Source of the DNA: Halomarina ordinaria
GTDB taxonomy: Archaea; Halobacteriota; Halobacteria; Halobacteriales; Haloarculaceae
Length of the DNA stretch: 64,000 nucleotides
Reading direction: 5' to 3'
Assembly: GCF_030553305.1 (NCBI RefSeq)
Contig: NZ_JARRAH010000005.1
Coordinates: forward strand, 1-64,000
The notes beneath the pieces are model-generated. The model saw only the letters and a list, made by a program, of their open reading frames with translations, did not search any database and was not told where the DNA came from. Below, piece by piece: positions 25,861-34,305 of the stretch (position 1 is the first letter of the stretch; every line of letters begins with the position of its first letter). Both the position numbers and the translations under genes were made by a program.

Positions 25861-26561
25861 GACTAATGTTATCGATTCATATGGATCCCTCAGGGAGATA
25901 TATGTTATTGTGATGGAGTTGCCCGAAAGCCTCGACTCAGTCCGATTGCTCTCTTCCGACATTTCTCCCTCAACTACGTAGAGAACTCTTGAATCTCGCT
26001 CTTACCAAACAATCGCGTTTGAGCGTGCCTCTAATGTTAGGTAAGACACCAGACGTGAGCGACATCTTGATTCCTCCCACAGGCCGCGGAAGGGAGTAAT
26101 GCGAAAGAGTAGTTGAACTGCGTGTGGTGCGGGCGTACTGGTGGTCGGAGAAGCCCCACAGAGATTACCGAGGCGTTCGGTCAGGGCTTGGTTGGTTGAC
26201 AATGGGGTGCGAAAAGGACGGTTCAGGGGACCAGTCGATCTCTGCTGCGGAGGACCTGTTTTCACTGGTACCGAGCGTTCCGGCAGCTGGTTCCTTCCGC
26301 ATGAGCGCAACCCGTAGCCCCGTGCAAAAGAGCTAGCCACGGAGACAATAAGAGAGAGCATCGTGGAATCGGATGACGTGGTTATGGTGAACGTCGTCGT
26401 TCGAGGAGTCGCATGTGGGAGACTGACAGGGAGACTACGCGGGAGACACACAGGGAGACAGACGGGTAGGATGTGGGAGACACACAAGGAGACAACCGAC
26501 GTGCGTGTGGGAGACTGACAGAGACACGCGAGCGAAGAGGACGCGACGACGGGCCGGTGCG
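25861..26561. other. Intergenic region with 12-bp-period GGGAGAC repeats (26417-26525)
   Basis: No gene is supported over 700 bases. From 26417, GGGAGAC recurs at 26417, 26429, 26441 and 26453 (exactly 12 bp apart), again at 26475 and 26487 (as AGGAGAC), and at 26509, with a variant near 26519. A minus-strand frame through it would read LPVCLPVCLPRSLPVSLP, a product of the repeat, with no recognisable protein beyond. Confidence 0.55.
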
Positions 26562-26951
26562 TTACTGGTACTGCCGGTTGAGCACGTGTTCTTCTCGCGC
26601 GAGGTGCATCACACCAGTGTGGGCGCCAAGTGCCTGGATCGTGTGACCAAGGCGTGTGACTCGGTACTCTCTCCTTCCTGGTGAGACAGGAACCTGTTTC
26701 ACGAGGCCAACACGGACGAGATCTCGAATCTGGGCGTCCTCGATTTGAGTCGTATGACCAATTCCGTTCTCGCTTTCCCCCTCGTATTCACCAGCATCGA
26801 TTTCGGAGAGGAGTCCACGAGTCTCGGGGTGGGAGGTGACGCGATACAGCTCTCGGTACTCGTCGGCAGTAAGCAGACTCGTCTCGGGGAGTGTATTGAG
26901 GAAACGAACGATGTCTAGTGGGATGGCACCCGACATGTGGTGGTCACTCAT
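26562..26951 (-). CDS. Helix-turn-helix domain protein
   Basis: This 129-residue protein begins with a helical segment (IPLDIVRFLNTLPETSLLTADEYRELYRVT) and ends in a probable winged helix: AQIRDLVRVGLVKQVPVSPGRREYRVTRLGHTI, where the wing strands flank a Gly turn. It may be a small transcription factor. The ATG at 26951 is the start. It lies just below the 12-bp repeat tract, so those repeats lie at its 3' side and are not its promoter. Confidence 0.55.
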   Translation of the reverse strand: MSDHHMSGAIPLDIVRFLNTLPETSLLTADEYRELYRVTSHPETRGLLSEIDAGEYEGESENGIGHTTQIEDAQIRDLVRVGLVKQVPVSPGRREYRVTRLGHTIQALGAHTGVMHLAREEHVLNRQYQ

Positions 26952-27139
26952 CGTCGTGCTCGCACATACTCAATGACGACCAGAGGAGGGTCGGTGGAAC
27001 TCGGACTACACTTCGACGGCCTGTGCTTGACGAAGTAGATGCGCGAGTGAGATGACTGCGATACCGCAGTTCCGACATGACAGTGCTCAGCGTTCTACGT
27101 ATGTCCTCGAACTAATGTCTTTGTAGCTGAGTCAGGCCA

Positions 27140-27856
27140 TCAGCTATCCGACTCAGCACCGTCGCCAGAGTTCCAGAACTCGAGTCGACTTCCCCACGCC
27201 GCCAGCTTCCGAGTAGCTCTGACCCGAATCGGGAGGAACTGATCGGTCTTTAATACGGTAATACGCTGGATGTTGTTGTCCCGGAAGAGCTGCTCGGGCC
27301 CGCCGACCGGCTCGAAGTCCTGTTCATTCTCGTTGTACCGGTGTGGGTCGCTTATCCGGAGTTCCTTTTCCCGGCCGGCTCGGCTCCATCCGATTACGTC
27401 CCCGATGTACGTCTGATCGTCGCTGGTCTTGACCATCACCTGCTCCGCATTCTTGAGGTATTCTTCCCAGGGTTGGCGCCTCGAGTAGGAGATCTGCGTC
27501 TTGGCCTGCAGGATGTCTCGGAACATACCGGGGATGTCGATGATGATCGCTGCGGCGTAGAGGACCCCAACGAACAGCGACGTCCCGAATATCAGGAGGA
27601 TATAGTCGATGCGGAATGCCGGGTCGAACAGAATCGACTGGAACTGGGAGAACGAGGTGATGGGTTCGACGAGCAGCTGGTAGACGCCGACGAACAGGGT
27701 GTCGATAAGGAGGCTGGATACGAGGCTCCAGACGAGAAGGACGAACTGCTTGATGTCATCCTCGATCGCGGCCAGTGAGATGGCAGTCATCACAGCGACG
27801 AAGCCGGGCGCTATGAGGACGGCGTAGAAGATTGTGCTTCCCGGAGGGTTGACCAT
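27140..27856 (-). CDS. Membrane protein with cytoplasmic beta domain (DUF6338-like)
   Basis: The 238-residue protein has three hydrophobic segments in its first half: STIFYAVLIAPGFVAVMTAI, FVLLVWSLVSSLLIDTLFVG and YILLIFGTSLFVGVLYAAAI. A soluble C-terminal part (VMVKTSDDQTYIGDVIGWSR to the end) is beta-rich, with LRISDPHRYNE as a likely conserved turn. The architecture resembles DUF6338 membrane proteins, but the assignment is tentative. It lies 12 bp after a Ser/Asp-rich gene and is probably co-transcribed with it. The function is unknown. Confidence 0.6.
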   Translation of the reverse strand: MVNPPGSTIFYAVLIAPGFVAVMTAISLAAIEDDIKQFVLLVWSLVSSLLIDTLFVGVYQLLVEPITSFSQFQSILFDPAFRIDYILLIFGTSLFVGVLYAAAIIIDIPGMFRDILQAKTQISYSRRQPWEEYLKNAEQVMVKTSDDQTYIGDVIGWSRAGREKELRISDPHRYNENEQDFEPVGGPEQLFRDNNIQRITVLKTDQFLPIRVRATRKLAAWGSRLEFWNSGDGAESDS

Positions 27857-27868
27857 TCGTAGTCCGGG

Positions 27869-28243
27869 TTACTCGCTGCAATCGGAGCTGCTGGAGCCGT
27901 CGGAGTTGTCGCCCCCGGTGTTCGAAGGTGCGTTGGGGTCGACGCTACTGGGGATAGATACTTCGTCGGCCGAGGGGACCTCGTTGTCGCCGGACGGGTT
28001 CTTCCCGCCGCTTTTCTCCGTGCTGTCCGAGCCTGAGTCGCTTACTTCCTTCGTGCTGGCGTTCGCGCGGGTGGTCCGCTTCCTGTTGCCGGATTTTTGA
28101 GCGCTGTTGGTGGCCTGATAGCGTTCGTCGTCAGTGCTCTGGCTCTTGCTGGCGGCGAGTGCTTCGGTACTGGCGCCGTCGCTAGAGGAAGAGGAGTTGT
28201 TTGAAGAATCGCTGCTAGACTCACTACTCGAGTCTTCGCCCAT
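27869..28243 (-). CDS. Low-complexity Ser/Asp-rich protein
   Basis: The protein has 124 residues from the ATG at 28243. It is almost wholly disordered in composition: SSSESSSDSSNNSSSSSDG at the start, a basic patch KSGNRKRTTRANA in the middle, and GGDNSDGSSSSDCSE at the end. It contains no fold signature. It precedes the membrane-protein gene by 12 bp, so it could be a partner, a linker-like or a surface protein, although no signal peptide is seen. Composition differs clearly from the neighbouring genes. Confidence 0.45.
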   Translation of the reverse strand: MGEDSSSESSSDSSNNSSSSSDGASTEALAASKSQSTDDERYQATNSAQKSGNRKRTTRANASTKEVSDSGSDSTEKSGGKNPSGDNEVPSADEVSIPSSVDPNAPSNTGGDNSDGSSSSDCSE

Positions 28244-28412
28244 AGAGGGCAGTATGTCCCGAATACACAAAAATCGTGGTCAAGTACGGTGAAAGTGTAA
28301 CCGCAATACGTCGCAGAGAGTGCTCTGGAATATCACCCATCTGGCTGAGAAAGTGTCGCTACGGACCGGTTCAATACATACCGTACTTGATTTTTGCCCT
28401 ATGCAGTTCAAA

Positions 28413-28577
28413 TCACTTTCCCTGAATTCGCCCGATATCTGCTTGCATCGGTATTCTCTTTCTATACTTGCCGCACTTTGAACACTGTTCAACAATCTCT
28501 TCTGTATTACTCAAGGCAGTTCCTCCGAATCCGGCTCCAATCCCTCTGAATTCGTGTTCGCAGTCCTCTTTGCTCAC
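28413..28577 (-). CDS. 54-residue zinc-binding protein, second of two overlapping tiny genes
   Basis: It starts with GTG at 28577, overlapping the TGA of the upstream tiny gene (GTGA). The product has CEH near the N-terminus and CSKCGK in the middle, a likely zinc knuckle, with a Gly-rich loop (RGIGAGFGG) between. Translational coupling through the overlap argues that both genes are real. The function is unknown. Confidence 0.55.
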   Translation of the reverse strand: MSKEDCEHEFRGIGAGFGGTALSNTEEIVEQCSKCGKYRKRIPMQADIGRIQGK

Positions 28578-28699
28578 TGGTTCGGTTCACCTCCGATTTT
28601 TACGCTGGTTCTGCAGTTTGGGCAGGTGGCGTAGTACGTGGATTCGCCTTTGTACTCCCATTCTCTGCCGCACCTTTGGCATTCAAGTTGTTTACCCAT
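28574..28699 (-). CDS. 41-residue zinc-ribbon protein, first of two overlapping tiny genes
   Basis: The product begins MGKQLECQRCGREWEYKG and continues YYATCPNCRTSVKIG, a complete CxxC-x(n)-CxxC zinc ribbon of a type common in haloarchaea. ATG is at 28699 and TGA at 28574-28576. It diverges from the 628-residue gene with 91 bp between starts, so the shared region 28700-28790 must carry both promoters. Confidence 0.7.
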   Translation of the reverse strand: MGKQLECQRCGREWEYKGESTYYATCPNCRTSVKIGGEPNQ

Positions 28700-28790
28700 G
28701 ACATACAACCACCTACTATTTTTAAAGGTAATCCAGAGCCACTAAACATTGATTAGTCTGTGGTAGAGAAATACAACAACTGATTGAACA

Positions 28791-30677
28791 ATGAGCGAGA
28801 AGCCATTTCCGGATGCCAGGTTTTCAACGCCCGAAGGCGAACTTGCATCCGCAGACTTGTTCGACATTAGTCACGACCCGGAACTCCTCCATGACTACAT
28901 TCAATCGCTGAAGCAACACTCCGAGTCCACTGACGACGGCTCAGCTGTTTCCATATATCGAAAAGTATCCATCTTCCAGCAATCAATGCAGTATCTCGAA
29001 GAGTTCGCCCTATACTTCACCGGATACGCCCAAAGACGGGAATCATTCATACAAACGCTACTTACTGGATACGGACACAGCTTCTACGACCACATTGAGC
29101 AAGGAAAGACAGACACCTATCTAGTGGAGCACGACGTCGAACAAAACTACACAGAGGTTATCAATCGAATATTCGGCTACTCACAGGTCGACACCTTCCA
29201 GCGAGATGATGATGAAGATTACACAGGTAGTATCGCAGGGGAAGAAGAGGAAGTCAAAGACGAGAAACTGGCCGAGCTCATTGATGTATCGGTCAAGTCA
29301 ATCAAGCGGCGAATCAGCAAGTGTGCCAATTTCTACATCAGATTTAGCGATATTTATAACGCTGTCAAACATGGTACAAGGGTCGTACCGCTCCCGGAGA
29401 ACGAATTCAGAATTACTCTGGAGACTGCAGACGGTGAGGAAACAATCGAACCTGTAGAGGACTATGCAATGTTCCTCTGCAAGGACGAGCTGCAGCAGCC
29501 ATATGCTGTCTATCATCCAATTGATGTTCTATCGAACCACGCTCTATCTATTGTTGAGTTAATTCACGAGATGTTCGTGCCGATGAAGCAGGTATCTGAG
29601 GCCCAGATCCATGGAGAAGACAAATTCAGAACGGCTTCTTTCGAGTCTGCAGAGGGTAGTGGCAACACGTTATCTTATGCTACAATTTGGAATCGGAGCA
29701 GTGCATTTGTGCTACCTGCTGATCAAGCGGCGAACTACGAATCTGCTGCTCGTAGTAGGGACATCGCGGTGAACATCACTCAGGATGGTAGTACGACAGA
29801 AGTGAGAACCGAGCTCGATGACCAACCCTCTGATGAATACCCCGTCATGACGTCTCTGGTGGTTAGCGGTACGAGTGGCCTCAAGCCGGACTATCTACTC
29901 AACTTCTCCGGGACTATCCACTTCGAGACTCTTGACGTCAAACAACATTGGGATCTTCTCAAAGCTGATGAGAGAATGAGAAGTGGAAGGTATGAACTCA
30001 ATTTCGTGGACGACCGAAGCGGGGACGTAGTAATTTCAGATACGCTTGAAGAGCCACTGTTCCCAGATCTCCCAGAACTACTCTCGGATGAGATCAGTTT
30101 GCTACTCTTTCGACTTCAAATGGCTGCAGAGCGACGCATTCCTGTCCCAGTAAAATTGAATGAAGAGCAGGAAGAGATTCTTGAGGGTAAGGTAGGCGAA
30201 TCACTGAATAGCGGGGGGGCAGAAACGATACTTTCACAGCTTGAGGACGTAGATTCGAGCCGATATCTGAATCTGTTTTTTGTCTGGGTTGATGAAGATG
30301 GGGATGTTTCCGAGTTAGAGCATGTAACAACCCAGGAAGACGGCAGTATCCGAGTGATGTGTTACGAAGGTAGTGAAGACCGTGATAGCGGTGAAGGCCC
30401 AGACTCTGACCAAGGCGAGCAGATGGAACTAAGCCAGGTAGACACCTTTGAGATTGGACTAAGCGATTTGAGTAAGACCGAGTTCGTAGAGTTTGCTCGG
30501 CGTGAGGACACTACAGTGACTGACCTATTGTCTCAGACATCACCTGTTCTACCCGACTCCGATTTTTCACCAGACCAATTGCTCAGAGTTGAGCCGACGC
30601 AGACCAGTTCCGACTTATGGCAAACCACTGAATCGCTCTACGTCTATCTACCAAGATCGGCATCACCCTCCGAGTAA
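28791..30677 (+). CDS. Large unknown protein with an NAVKHG segment
   Basis: I recognise no domain with confidence in this 628-residue acidic protein. The N-terminal third is helical and includes RRISKCANFYIRFSDIYNAVKHGTRV; the (Y)NxxKHG pattern is seen in some HEPN-like helical domains of toxin and defence proteins, so an RNase-type role is conceivable but unproven. The middle is beta-rich (SGTSGLKPDYLLNFSGTIHFE) and the tail is acidic. Base and codon use (more A+T, for example AGA and TCT codons) differ from the metabolic genes, suggesting transfer. No membrane segment is seen. Confidence 0.55.
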   Translation: MSEKPFPDARFSTPEGELASADLFDISHDPELLHDYIQSLKQHSESTDDGSAVSIYRKVSIFQQSMQYLEEFALYFTGYAQRRESFIQTLLTGYGHSFYDHIEQGKTDTYLVEHDVEQNYTEVINRIFGYSQVDTFQRDDDEDYTGSIAGEEEEVKDEKLAELIDVSVKSIKRRISKCANFYIRFSDIYNAVKHGTRVVPLPENEFRITLETADGEETIEPVEDYAMFLCKDELQQPYAVYHPIDVLSNHALSIVELIHEMFVPMKQVSEAQIHGEDKFRTASFESAEGSGNTLSYATIWNRSSAFVLPADQAANYESAARSRDIAVNITQDGSTTEVRTELDDQPSDEYPVMTSLVVSGTSGLKPDYLLNFSGTIHFETLDVKQHWDLLKADERMRSGRYELNFVDDRSGDVVISDTLEEPLFPDLPELLSDEISLLLFRLQMAAERRIPVPVKLNEEQEEILEGKVGESLNSGGAETILSQLEDVDSSRYLNLFFVWVDEDGDVSELEHVTTQEDGSIRVMCYEGSEDRDSGEGPDSDQGEQMELSQVDTFEIGLSDLSKTEFVEFARREDTTVTDLLSQTSPVLPDSDFSPDQLLRVEPTQTSSDLWQTTESLYVYLPRSASPSE

Positions 30678-30897
30678 CGTTTGAGAGTATCTGAGTTGAA
30701 CTCCTTGAAATGACTGATTATCGACAGATATGTGCCGGCAATTCCCCTTTTCGAGCCTTGTGTGACTAATTAAGACAGCTCTTGTAAATGCGGGCTAAAG
30801 GGATACAGACACATCATTGTGGTATCTCAATTTGTTGTACATGTACTCGGCATGGATCGTACTCATTCGCAGTTTATCAGTAAAGACTAGCAGATGC

Positions 30898-31143
30898 CTA
30901 TCGGTCTGACGTTGTATTGGTATGTCCCGGTAACCACCACACGACCCCTCGCGCCCCCACAGCCTTCGAGTGCAACACACCTGCTCGCTCTAACTTCTTC
31001 AGTCGGTCAAGCATCCCTCGACGCGTCAGCGAAAATTCACCGGCGAGGTCAGCGGTCGTCAGGACGGGATCAGATGCAGAACGGAACACCTCCAGGATCT
31101 CCTCGTCGCTAACCGTGGGTGGTCGACCGGGCGTTCCGCTCAT
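30898..31143 (-). CDS. Small winged-helix DNA-binding protein
   Basis: This 81-residue protein starts GRPPTVSDEEILEVFRSA, followed by LTTADLAGEFSLTRRGMLDRLKKLERAGVLHSK (helix-turn-helix with recognition helix) and a VWWLPG wing. This shape is frequent among short haloarchaeal regulators. The ATG at 31143 is used. It is likely a local repressor; the target is unknown. Nothing supported lies in the 220 bases upstream of its stop. Confidence 0.65.
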   Translation of the reverse strand: MSGTPGRPPTVSDEEILEVFRSASDPVLTTADLAGEFSLTRRGMLDRLKKLERAGVLHSKAVGARGVVWWLPGHTNTTSDR

Positions 31144-31325
31144 CACAGTGGCTTCTGAGCGACTACGGTTAGTGGTTTATTCCTTTGTGAAACGTATTGT
31201 CTGTTCATTCCTACAAAGGAGTTATATCGGTGGGCAGCCCTGCTAGTGAGCGATGACGTGTCCGCCCCACCCCTCAAGCATCACACGCCCCGACCTACTT
31301 CAGAGCGCGCCCTGCGAGTAGGTCG

Positions 31326-31688
31326 ATGACGGGGGAGTGGGCCGAAGAGGAATTCATCTCCGACCTCCACCATGCGCTTCGGACGACGCGGCGCCGCCTC
31401 GTCATCGAATTCCTCTCGACGAGTCCGAAGTCGACCGTCTCCCTACGCGTCCTTGCACAAGAGGTCGCCGCTCATGAGCAGGGCGTCGAGCCAGAGTTCG
31501 TGAGTGGAGAGCCCTACCGGAACGTGTACACTGCCCTCTCCCAGACGCATCTCCCGACACTCAGAGAAATTAGAATCGTCGAGTACGACGCTGCGCGTCA
31601 AACCGTCTCAGTCGGAGATACCCTCCCACTCGCCGCTCTTCTGGTGGCACTCAATCGCTCGACCGTCCGGACGCTCCGGCTTTGTTGA
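31326..31688 (+). pseudogene. DUF7344-like regulator truncated by an IS-type end
   Basis: The frame gives 120 residues: a helical start (ISDLHHALRTTRRRLVIEFLS), then AAHEQGVEPEFVSGEPYRNVYTALSQTHLPTLREIRIVEYD, matching the layout of the intact homologue at 61067-61432 (RTALQKTHLPMFSEMGFIEYQ). The stop codon lies inside the IS-type sequence that begins at 31678, so the last residues and the stop come from the insertion. A tail of perhaps 10-20 residues may be missing. It may still produce a winged-helix protein. Confidence 0.6.
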
Positions 31689-31888
31689 AATCCTCTGTAG
31701 ATGATGAGTTAGAGCGGACGTGCTGCATACAGGGCGCATATCTCTCTGATTACCCTTCCCTAAACAATCCTATATATGATAATACGCATGTGTCTCAACA
31801 TTCGAGTACACAAATGACAGTTCCGTAGTACTCTCGGTAGTGGTAGCACTGAAGTAGTTACACACCCGACATAAATGGGGGAGGAAAG

Positions 31889-32836
31889 ATGGGGGAAACT
31901 ATATCAGCAAAATGGCTCGGAGATGAATCCCTTCCGAATGAGGGGTGGCTCAAGTCGCATTGGGATCGTGAGACTGAACAAATGCAGACCGAAGAGATGG
32001 TCGAAGAGCAGCTACGCCAGAGCGATGCCGGACAACGTGTAAGAACACTGCGTCAAGAGCTCTCTCAGACCGCCGGATTTAGTGAAACAGAGATTGACGA
32101 CCTTCGGACTGAGTTGGCTAATCAGCAGCGCCAGAAATTAGATTCCATCCAAGATCGCCTCGGGAGGCACTCTGTGACGACGGAGACCATATCCCTTGAA
32201 GAGATTCTCGGTACCCCACTCTCAACGGAAAGCGTACCTCTAGTTGGATGGATCTCGCCGGACGATTCTTCCGTAGCTGTGAGGAGGAAGGGAACGAAAG
32301 AGCCGACACATATTGTTCGACTTGAGGAAGATTATACCGTCTTTCGGGGGGGTATGTCGGTTTCTGGTAATGGTGCCAACAATAAATACTGGGCGACACT
32401 AACAGTCTGGCTCTACTACAGCGTTCAGCCCCCAAAAAGAGGGATGCTTACCGTACGGGCCTTCCCTTCACTTCATGGGGGATACCAATTATCAGCTGAT
32501 GATTGGTTCCCTACCAACGCTGCCGCCCGGACTACAGGCGACTATCTCTGGGCTGCTACACAGAAAGGAAAACAAACCGGCATCATACATCAACGATTCC
32601 TCGAGGCAATGGAACGAAACGGGACAACGACGAGGAAGATCGACCGAATACGAGATCCTGTACATACGACACTGCCTGTAGCGGCTGACGAACCGGTGTA
32701 CCTTCAGTTTGGGTTTGAGTTGTATGCCGCTGGCGTATCGTCATTAGGCCAGGCTGATCTCTATTTTTACTGGGAGGAAGAACTTGGTCACCGTATCATC
32801 GTCCCGCCCCTGTACTGGACGCTCGAGCCGTTGTGA
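31889..32836 (+). CDS. Unknown protein with coiled-coil start and beta-rich core
   Basis: The first 100 of 315 residues are charged and helical (MQTEEMVEEQLRQSDAGQRV, ETEIDDLRTELANQQRQKLD), likely a coiled coil. The rest is beta-rich with many aromatic residues (YWATLTVWLYYSVQPPKRGM, YLQFGFELYAAG, DLYFYWEEELGHRIIVPPLYW), resembling a jelly-roll or carbohydrate-binding type sandwich. No signal peptide is visible. A viral or plasmid structural role is possible but cannot be shown. It lies inside the region bounded by IS-type ends. Confidence 0.5.
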   Translation: MGETISAKWLGDESLPNEGWLKSHWDRETEQMQTEEMVEEQLRQSDAGQRVRTLRQELSQTAGFSETEIDDLRTELANQQRQKLDSIQDRLGRHSVTTETISLEEILGTPLSTESVPLVGWISPDDSSVAVRRKGTKEPTHIVRLEEDYTVFRGGMSVSGNGANNKYWATLTVWLYYSVQPPKRGMLTVRAFPSLHGGYQLSADDWFPTNAAARTTGDYLWAATQKGKQTGIIHQRFLEAMERNGTTTRKIDRIRDPVHTTLPVAADEPVYLQFGFELYAAGVSSLGQADLYFYWEEELGHRIIVPPLYWTLEPL

Positions 32837-33233
32837 CGGTGATAGGCGAATTAGCTCGTGCTTCTCGTTTTTATCACACTAGTTGTTTTTGGAAAATGTA
32901 ACATGATTAGAGCAACTCCTCTGTTTTCAGCAGGACGTTCTTGAGAGGTGCCAAGAGAATTGTTCACCGGCGCGTTAAATAGAGCCTCTGCATACAGTAG
33001 CCTCTCAAGGAACTAATGACGGTCTGTTAGAACGACCATGCGGAATAAAGGACGTGAATGTGACATGAAGCGGATTGCGATTATGTGATGGGGTCAAATG
33101 CTCAGAATAAGGTTGAACACAGTGTGGTCGTTCCAGAGACAATCCGAACCACTCTCCACTCGGCACTCGATAATAATTCTGTACTAGGCGGTTCCAGCGC
33201 CTGCCTTATCTTCGTAGAGAGCGCAACGCTAGC
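32837..33233. other. Intergenic region, no gene seen
   Basis: These 397 bases are fairly AT-rich and contain no supported frame, RNA gene or clear repeat. They presumably carry the promoter of the Tat-signal protein gene that starts at 33234. Confidence 0.4.
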
Positions 33234-33722
33234 ATGAAACGACCAAGCTTAAAAAGACGTGATGTAATAAAAGCTACAGGAGCAGTAGCGCTTGGTGGGT
33301 TCACCCTCGCAACACCAGCTGCCGCCCAGGAAAACGTAGAAGTGAGAACCAGAAGCTTTGATTGTGAAGCTGCAAGCCGGACAATAATTGTTTCTTCTAT
33401 CCCAGGTACATCTGCAGATGTGAGGGTATCTGGGCCTGGAACGATTTCTCCTCTTTTCTTTACAGTAAAGGAAAGTCAAACTATAGTCAATATCACAAAT
33501 ATCACCTACAGCTCTGATGGAACTGCGATTTTCCGTATCACTGCGAAAAGTTTACAGACGGGTGCTATAGGGGTGATAGAGATTAGACATCACGAAGATT
33601 GCCCTGTCCCCGCACCACAAACCCGTGCGGATTGTTTGAATGGCGGGTGGGAAATGCGTGGCTTCCGCAACCAGGGCCAATGTATGCAGTGCGTTGAGTC
33701 CGGTAAGGGTTGTTCGGATTAA
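33234..33722 (+). CDS. Secreted Tat-substrate protein with Cys-rich C-terminus
   Basis: This 162-residue protein carries a twin-arginine signal: KRRDVIKATGAVALGG, a hydrophobic stretch, and a likely cut after AAA near residue 31 (TPAAAQENVEV). The mature part has a beta-sandwich-like repeat of strands and ends in a Cys-rich tail (DCLNGGWEMRGFRNQGQCMQCVESGKGC). It is probably folded in the cytoplasm and exported. The function is unknown. Base composition is markedly more AT-rich than the conserved blocks, in line with acquisition. Confidence 0.65.
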   Translation: MKRPSLKRRDVIKATGAVALGGFTLATPAAAQENVEVRTRSFDCEAASRTIIVSSIPGTSADVRVSGPGTISPLFFTVKESQTIVNITNITYSSDGTAIFRITAKSLQTGAIGVIEIRHHEDCPVPAPQTRADCLNGGWEMRGFRNQGQCMQCVESGKGCSD

Positions 33723-33733
33723 TCGTATTCTTC

Positions 33734-33858
33734 GGCTCTGTTGAAATCTTCTTGTAGTCTTGCGGTTCCCTGAGAAGGTCGTTCTGCGTCGGGTCCACGA
33801 AATCCAGTGGGAAGAGTAGCTCTTCTTGATGTTAAATCTGAAGGATTTCAACAAAGCC
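33734..33858. mobile_element. 125-bp MITE-like element
   Basis: The ends GGCTCTGTTGAAATC (33734-33748) and its inverted near-copy GATTTCAACAAAGCC (33844-33858) enclose 95 non-coding bases. Counting the outer C and G, the inverted ends are 16 bases. Size, lack of coding capacity and shared ends with the other elements in the window fit a miniature inverted-repeat transposable element. Confidence 0.6.
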
Positions 33859-33952
33859 GACGCTCCCCAATGTCGTCGAGCGAGCAGAGCGACGATAGTG
33901 AACCGATCAATACACAATACATAGTGTACTGGTGACTAGATAGTCACTCGAT

Positions 33953-34213
33953 ATGGAGCGAAATACAGCCCTCACAGTGTATCTTATTCTCCCGTGTCTA
34001 CTGTACGGAACTGCCTTTGCTACCATTGTGACCCAGTACCCCGAGATGATCAGTACAGAGCAACTCCGTGGGGTACACGCGGTGTTCGGAGCAGTAATCG
34101 CCTGCATTCTCTACACGAAAAAAGACGAGCTCACTGGGGGATGCCTGACGGTCGTCTCTGCCGTTCATCCCAAGCTCGATGTCTATTACCTGTCCTCGTC
34201 AATCGGCGATTGA
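33953..34213 (+). CDS. Small membrane protein
   Basis: This 86-residue protein has two predicted membrane helices, TVYLILPCLLYGTAFATIV and HAVFGAVIACILYT, followed by a short soluble tail. The ATG at 33953 is plausible, about 95 bp after the MITE-like element. It is not recognised as a family; it could be the truncated N-terminal part of a larger membrane protein, since the tail after residue 60 looks non-conserved. Confidence 0.4.
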   Translation: MERNTALTVYLILPCLLYGTAFATIVTQYPEMISTEQLRGVHAVFGAVIACILYTKKDELTGGCLTVVSAVHPKLDVYYLSSSIGD

Positions 34214-34305
34214 GTAAGGCGTCTGTGGCTGTACGAGGGCTATGCCACCCGCCAACACCCAGTCGCTTGGAGAATCAATCGAGAGGAGACATCGAGAGCA
34301 GAGCC

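Larger units (their letters stand above)
31678..33858. mobile_element. 2.18-kb region bounded by perfect 17-bp IS-type inverted repeats
   Basis: GGCTTTGTTGAAATCCT at 31678-31694 is repeated exactly, inverted, at 33842-33858. Inside are two genes of unknown function and, near the right end, another inward-facing copy (33734) that forms a shorter unit with the same right end. No transposase is present. The left end interrupts the regulator at 31326. Whether the 2.18-kb block ever moved as one unit is inference. Confidence 0.5.

Noticed and set aside
26002-26487. Minus-strand frame of 161 residues
   Set aside because: Its N-terminus is produced by the 12-bp repeat and the rest has no motif and poor codon use.
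26417-26525. Possible CRISPR array from the GGGAGAC repeats
   Set aside because: Units are only 7 bases with 5-base spacers and no unique spacer length near 30-40; no cas genes are near.
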